Shown in pieces: positions 60,036-64,000 of a DNA stretch of 64,000 nucleotides. Position numbers and translations under genes: made by a program. The notes beneath the pieces were generated by a model. The model did no database searches. It had not been told where the DNA came from and was given only the letters and a program-made list of their open reading frames with translations. Every line of letters starts with the position of its first letter. Position 1 is the first letter of the stretch. This DNA comes from Autumnicola musiva (GTDB lineage: Bacteria > Bacteroidota > Bacteroidia > Flavobacteriales > Flavobacteriaceae), in the NCBI RefSeq assembly GCF_031846585.1, contig NZ_JAVRHK010000009.1, forward strand, positions 62,001 to 126,000. The letters run 5' to 3'.

Positions 60036-62483
60036 ATGAATATCCTAAAATTCGGAGGTTCTTCTTTAGCATCTCCAGACCGCATAAAACTAGTAGCTGA
60101 AACAGTTCAGGAGCATTTAAAATCAGGTTCAACTGTTGCCGTCTTTTCTGCATTTGGTGGTGTTACCAATGACCTTTTGAATATGGCAGAACTGGCTTCC
60201 AGGGAAGATGATTCTTATAAAGAAATCCTTTTAAAAAATGAAAAAAGGCATTTAGAAGCAGTAAAGGAATTAATTCCCGTACAATCGCAAAGCGCCATTC
60301 TTAGTAAAATTAAATCTGAATTTAACCGTTTAGAAACTTTATATGAAGGTGTATATTTGCTTAATGAGCTTTCCAATAAAACGCGGCATGTGGTTTCCGG
60401 ATTCGGAGAAATTCTTTCTTCCCTAATTATAACCGAATATTTTAAGAGCCAAAACACCAATGTACTTTTTGCAGATTCCCGGGAACTTGTGGTTTGCAGA
60501 AATGTGAGTGAAAAAGTACAGGTGAATTACGAACAAACTTACGCCAATATTCAGAATTATTTTAAAAACTCCAGGAGTGATCTTTATGTGGTGCCAGGTT
60601 TTGTAGCTAAAACAACCCAGGGAGTTCCCAGTACCCTGGGGCGCGGAGGATCAGATTTTACTGCCTCCATATTTGCCGGTGCCCTTGAAGCAGAGGAAGT
60701 GATTATTTATACCGATGTGAACGGAATGTACACGGCCAATCCAAGTCTGGTTCCGCAGGCTTATCCGCTAAAAAATATTTCCTATGAAGAAGCAATGGAA
60801 CTATCCCATTTTGGTGCCAAGGTTTTATATCCGCCCACTTTGCAACCATTATTGGACAGGCAAATTAAGATACATATAAAAAACACTTTTAAACCTAAGG
60901 AGGATGGGACTGTGATTTCCAGGTCCAGCAAAGAAAATTTTCGTTGGGTTACCGGGATTACGCATATAGACTCCATAAAATTATTAAATATAGAAGGTTC
61001 CGGAATGGTGGGAATTCCCGGTTTTTCCAAGCGCTTTTTTGAAGTGCTGTTCCAGGAGAATATTAATGTAGTGCTTATCACACAGGCTTCTTCAGAGCAT
61101 AGCATTTGTATTGCGGTAAAAGATGATGAAGCCGAAGCTGCAAAAGAAGCTCTGGATGCAGCTTTTGAATCAGAAATTGAATATAAAAAAATTAAGCCTG
61201 TTCAAATTGAAGAAGATGTGGCAATTATAGCTCTTGTGGGGGACAGCATGAAGAGCCACCATGGCCTTAGCGGAAAGATGTTCAGCGCACTTGGGAATAA
61301 TAATATCAATATAAGGGCAATTGCGCAGGGTTCTTCGGAAAGGAATATATCTGCCGTTATCGCTAAGAAAGATGTCAGGAAAGCGCTTAATACCTTACAT
61401 GAGCAGTTTTTCGAAGTGCCTTCAAAGGAATTGAACCTTTTTATCACCGGTGTTGGGAATGTAGGAAGTAAATTGCTTGCCCAGCTGAAACAGCAGGAAA
61501 ATTACCTGCTCGAAAAATTAAGGCTGAAGGTAAGGGTTCTGGGACTTTCCAATTCCCGAAAAATGTATTTTAATGAAGACGGCATAGACCTAGGAAAATG
61601 GCAGGAACATCTGGAAAGCGGTGATCAGGCAAATAAGCAGGAGTTTTTTGATAAAGTGAATAAACTGAATTTGCGCAACAGCATTTTTGTAGATAATACA
61701 GCCAGTGCCGAAATCGCATCATGGTATAAAGAATATCTGGCAAATTCAATTTCGGTGGTGACCTGTAATAAAATTGCCTGTGCCGACGATTTTGTCAATT
61801 ATCAGCAACTGCAAAATCTCGCCCGGGAATATGGAGCTTCTTTTCTTTACGAAACTAATGTTGGTGCAGGATTGCCAATTATCGATACGTTGAAAAACCT
61901 GATGGCTTCCGGAGATCGTATTCAAAAGATCCAGGCGGTACTTTCAGGCAGCCTTAATTTTGTGTTCAACACTTATAAAGCTAAAGATCCTTTTTATAAA
62001 ACAGTAGAAATGGCCATGGAGCAGGGATATACTGAGCCCGATCCCAAAATAGATCTAAGTGGAGTAGATGTAGCACGAAAAATCCTCATTCTTGCCCGGG
62101 AAAGTGGAAAGGAAATGGAACTTGAAGATATAGAACGCGAAGATTTTCTATCTGAAGAAAGCCTGAATTCAGAAAATAATGAGGAGTTTTTCAAACTTCT
62201 GAAGCAGGATGAATCTAAATTTCAGGAAATATTCAACAGTGCAGAACAAAACAACGCGCAATTGAAATATGTGGCCCAACTGGAAAATGGAAAAGCCAAA
62301 GTTGGCCTACAGGAAGTAGGAGCCGATCATCCGTTCTATAATCTTAGCGGGAGTGACAATATTGTGCTGTTTTTTACAGATCGTTACAGCGAACAGCCAC
62401 TTATTGTTAAAGGAGCAGGTGCCGGAGCTGAAGTTACGGCATCAGGGATTTTTGCCGATGTGATACGAATAGGAAAAAAATAG
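60036..62483 (+). CDS. thrA: bifunctional aspartokinase / homoserine dehydrogenase (ThrA)
   Basis: Catalyses the first and third steps from aspartate to homoserine. The kinase starts MNILKFGGSSLASPDRI, with STLGRGGSDFTASIFAG and YTDVNGMYTANP. Two ACT domains lie in about residues 310-460 (SIKLLNIEGSGMVGIPG) and would bind threonine. The dehydrogenase begins LFITGVGNVGSKLL around residue 468, with TCNKIACAD, YETNVGAGLPIIDTL and LSGSLNFVFNTY. Length 815 residues, like E. coli ThrA. It is preceded by the leader peptide and followed 2 bases later by thrB. Confidence 0.96.
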   Translation: MNILKFGGSSLASPDRIKLVAETVQEHLKSGSTVAVFSAFGGVTNDLLNMAELASREDDSYKEILLKNEKRHLEAVKELIPVQSQSAILSKIKSEFNRLETLYEGVYLLNELSNKTRHVVSGFGEILSSLIITEYFKSQNTNVLFADSRELVVCRNVSEKVQVNYEQTYANIQNYFKNSRSDLYVVPGFVAKTTQGVPSTLGRGGSDFTASIFAGALEAEEVIIYTDVNGMYTANPSLVPQAYPLKNISYEEAMELSHFGAKVLYPPTLQPLLDRQIKIHIKNTFKPKEDGTVISRSSKENFRWVTGITHIDSIKLLNIEGSGMVGIPGFSKRFFEVLFQENINVVLITQASSEHSICIAVKDDEAEAAKEALDAAFESEIEYKKIKPVQIEEDVAIIALVGDSMKSHHGLSGKMFSALGNNNINIRAIAQGSSERNISAVIAKKDVRKALNTLHEQFFEVPSKELNLFITGVGNVGSKLLAQLKQQENYLLEKLRLKVRVLGLSNSRKMYFNEDGIDLGKWQEHLESGDQANKQEFFDKVNKLNLRNSIFVDNTASAEIASWYKEYLANSISVVTCNKIACADDFVNYQQLQNLAREYGASFLYETNVGAGLPIIDTLKNLMASGDRIQKIQAVLSGSLNFVFNTYKAKDPFYKTVEMAMEQGYTEPDPKIDLSGVDVARKILILARESGKEMELEDIEREDFLSEESLNSENNEEFFKLLKQDESKFQEIFNSAEQNNAQLKYVAQLENGKAKVGLQEVGADHPFYNLSGSDNIVLFFTDRYSEQPLIVKGAGAGAEVTASGIFADVIRIGKK

Positions 62484-62485
62484 TT

Positions 62486-63409
62486 ATGGAGCAGATAAAA
62501 ATATTTTCTCCTGCTACGGTGGCAAATTTATCCTGCGGATTCGATGTGCTGGGATGTTGCCTGGACAATGTTGGTGATGAAATGACTATCAGGCAGAATG
62601 ATCTAAACCAGGTTAGGATAACCAAAATTACCGGCCAGGATTTACCTTTGGAAGCCGATAAGAACGTGGCCGGTGTGGCTGTTAAAGCCCTTCTTGCGGC
62701 CGTGGGCAGTTTAAAGGGTTTTGATATAGAAATTGATAAAAAAATTAAGGCTGGTAGTGGGATTGGCAGTAGTGCAGCCAGTGCTGCAGGCGCTGTTTTT
62801 GGGGTTAATAAAATTTTAGGAGATCCCTTCAGTAATATGGAATTAATTCCTTTTGCAATGGAAGGAGAACGGCTGGCTAGCGGCAATGCACATGCCGATA
62901 ATGTAGCGCCGGCACTTTTGGGTGGCTTTAGCCTTGTAAGAAGCTATGAGCCGTTGGAGGTGCTTAAACTACCCACCCCGGAAGAACTCCGCGTAGTGGT
63001 ATTGCATCCGCTTATTGAAATTAAAACCAAAGATTCAAGATCAATTCTAAGACAAAGTGTAAGCCTGAAAAAAGCGATTAGCCAGTGGGGTAACCTGGGG
63101 GCATTGGTAAGTGCACTTTATACTGAAAATTATGGTCTCTTAGGCCGCAGCCTTCAGGATAATATTGTGGAACCGGTAAGGTCTATTCTTATTCCTTATT
63201 TTGATGAGCTGAAGAAAATTGCTGTGGAAAACGGAGCACTTGGATTTGGAATTTCAGGTTCGGGGCCCTCTGTTTATGGCATGTGCAGAGGCGATAAAAA
63301 TGCTGAAAAAGTAAGAACGGCCATACGGGATTTTTACAAATCCAAAGACATAGATTTTGAACTACATCTTTCTGAAATAAATAAGGAAGGAATAAAAATA
63401 TTATCATGA
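62486..63409 (+). CDS. thrB: homoserine kinase (ThrB)
   Basis: A GHMP-family kinase that phosphorylates homoserine. IKAGSGIGSSAASAAGAVFG is the ATP-binding GSGIGSSAA motif, with FSPATVANLSCGFDVLG at the start and LGFGISGSGPSVYGMC as motif 3. Length 307 residues, normal for ThrB. Its stop overlaps the thrC start by 4 bases, as in a coupled thrABC operon. Confidence 0.95.
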   Translation: MEQIKIFSPATVANLSCGFDVLGCCLDNVGDEMTIRQNDLNQVRITKITGQDLPLEADKNVAGVAVKALLAAVGSLKGFDIEIDKKIKAGSGIGSSAASAAGAVFGVNKILGDPFSNMELIPFAMEGERLASGNAHADNVAPALLGGFSLVRSYEPLEVLKLPTPEELRVVVLHPLIEIKTKDSRSILRQSVSLKKAISQWGNLGALVSALYTENYGLLGRSLQDNIVEPVRSILIPYFDELKKIAVENGALGFGISGSGPSVYGMCRGDKNAEKVRTAIRDFYKSKDIDFELHLSEINKEGIKILS

Positions 63410-64000
63410 ATTATTTCAGTTTAAACAACAGGGAGCATAAGGCAAATTTTGAACATGCAGTAGTTCGTGGGCTGGCTCCCGATAAAGGTTTGTACTTCCC
63501 TGAGAAAATAGGTAAACTGCCAAAAAGTTTTTTTGAGCAGATAGGTTCCCTTAGTAAAACAGAAGTTGCTTTTGAAGCCATTAAAAATTATGTGGGAGAG
63601 GAAATTCCGGAGAAGAGACTTAAAGATATTCTCGCTCATACTCTGGATTTTGATTTTCCTGTGGTGCCGGTAGAAGAGAACATCAGCAGTCTGGAACTTT
63701 TTCATGGGCCAACATTGGCGTTTAAAGATGTGGGAGCAAGATTTATGGCAGGTAGCCTGGGCTATTTTGTTGAAAAAGGCAAAATAGAAAAGCTTACTGT
63801 GCTTGTAGCCACCTCCGGAGATACAGGAGGTGCGGTGGCTAATGGATTTTTGGGAGTTGAAGGAATTGATGTGGTAATCCTGTATCCTAAAGGAAAAGTG
63901 AGTGAAATTCAGGAAAAACAGCTTACCACTTTGGGGCAAAATGTCACGGCGCTTGAAGTAAACGGTGCTTTTGATGAATGTCAGGACATGGTGAAGAGGG
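63406..64000 (+). CDS. thrC: threonine synthase (ThrC), cut by the window end
   Basis: Converts phosphohomoserine to threonine with PLP. The first 198 residues are present: MNYFSLNNREHKANFEHAVV, ELFHGPTLAFKDVGARFMAG with the PLP Lys in LAFKD, and VATSGDTGGAVANGF, which binds phosphate. It starts with an ATG at 63406 overlapping the thrB stop. The frame is open to the end of the window, so the gene is partial only because of the window. Confidence 0.95.
   Translation, partial: MNYFSLNNREHKANFEHAVVRGLAPDKGLYFPEKIGKLPKSFFEQIGSLSKTEVAFEAIKNYVGEEIPEKRLKDILAHTLDFDFPVVPVEENISSLELFHGPTLAFKDVGARFMAGSLGYFVEKGKIEKLTVLVATSGDTGGAVANGFLGVEGIDVVILYPKGKVSEIQEKQLTTLGQNVTALEVNGAFDECQDMVKR

Noticed and set aside
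62434..62886. Open frame of about 150 codons on the - strand across the thrA/thrB border
   Set aside because: Low-complexity Ala/Leu/Pro translation, antisense to conserved thrB; explained by codon bias of the real gene.
63421..63939. Open frame of about 172 codons on the - strand opposite thrC
   Set aside because: Antisense to the conserved ThrC start and PLP site; no recognisable motif.

Overview
The window is AT-rich, densely coded DNA from a member of the Bacteroidota, most likely a Flavobacteriaceae bacterium. The evidence is promoter-like TAnnTTTG -7 boxes (some with an upstream TTTG), little Shine-Dalgarno signal before genes, a Wza/Wzc/Wzi export set with a PHP-type CpsB phosphatase, and a fused ThrA followed by ThrB and ThrC. 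I cannot name the genus from sequence alone. No tRNA, rRNA, CRISPR array or insertion sequence was seen.

About 1.2-55.5 kb is one very large surface-polysaccharide (capsule/EPS/O-antigen type) locus, almost all on the + strand. 157-1164 is a LacI-type regulator. 1.2-7.7 kb makes nucleotide sugars: RmlB and RmlA, a WbpP/TviC-type epimerase, a WecD-like acetyltransferase, a UDP-HexNAc dehydrogenase and a UDP-glucose dehydrogenase. 7.9-13.2 kb holds two GT2 and one GT61 glycosyltransferases and a PglK/MsbA-like ABC transporter, the only flippase candidate. 13.4-21.9 kb is a pseudaminic acid (nonulosonate) cassette: PseB, PseC, an aldo/keto reductase, an SDR, a NeuB-like/cytidylyltransferase fusion, a YhcH-family protein, a PseG-PseH fusion and PseI. 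It is followed by an unrecognised 401-residue protein that may be the transferase. 23.2-27.0 kb is a divergent pair of asparagine-synthase-like paralogues without the glutaminase cysteine. 27.1-42.5 kb is a modification and assembly block: SGNH hydrolase, three deacetylase-like proteins, three GNATs, a TupA-like ATP-grasp, four GT4 enzymes, a Wzy-like polymerase and a true AsnB-type amidotransferase. 42.8-49.9 kb is the initiation module: HAD hydrolase, PglC-like sugar transferase, ATP-grasp ligase, SDR, metallophosphoesterase, PglE-like aminotransferase and PglF-like dehydratase. 49.9-55.5 kb is the export module: Wza, Wzc, CpsB-type phosphatase and Wzi.

The genes fit one pathway. PglF/PglE/PglC-like enzymes put a first amino sugar on the lipid carrier. 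The GT2, GT4 and GT61 enzymes extend it with uronic acids, deoxy sugars and a nonulosonate. The AsnB, GNAT and ATP-grasp enzymes decorate it. The ABC transporter flips the unit, the Wzy-like protein polymerises it, and Wza/Wzc/Wzi export and attach it.

After 55.5 kb the content is ordinary chromosome: an endonuclease/exonuclease/phosphatase-fold membrane protein, a VWA/MoxR-ATPase pair, and the thrA-thrB-thrC operon (thrC cut by the window end). The thr operon is preceded by a Thr/Ile-rich leader peptide with overlapping hairpins. The points most worth a second look are the fused nonulosonate enzymes, the asparagine-synthase-like pair with altered active-site motifs in one copy, the ABC transporter in place of Wzx with a 13-bp inverted repeat at its start codon, the initiation module without a PglD-like acetyltransferase, and the thr attenuator.
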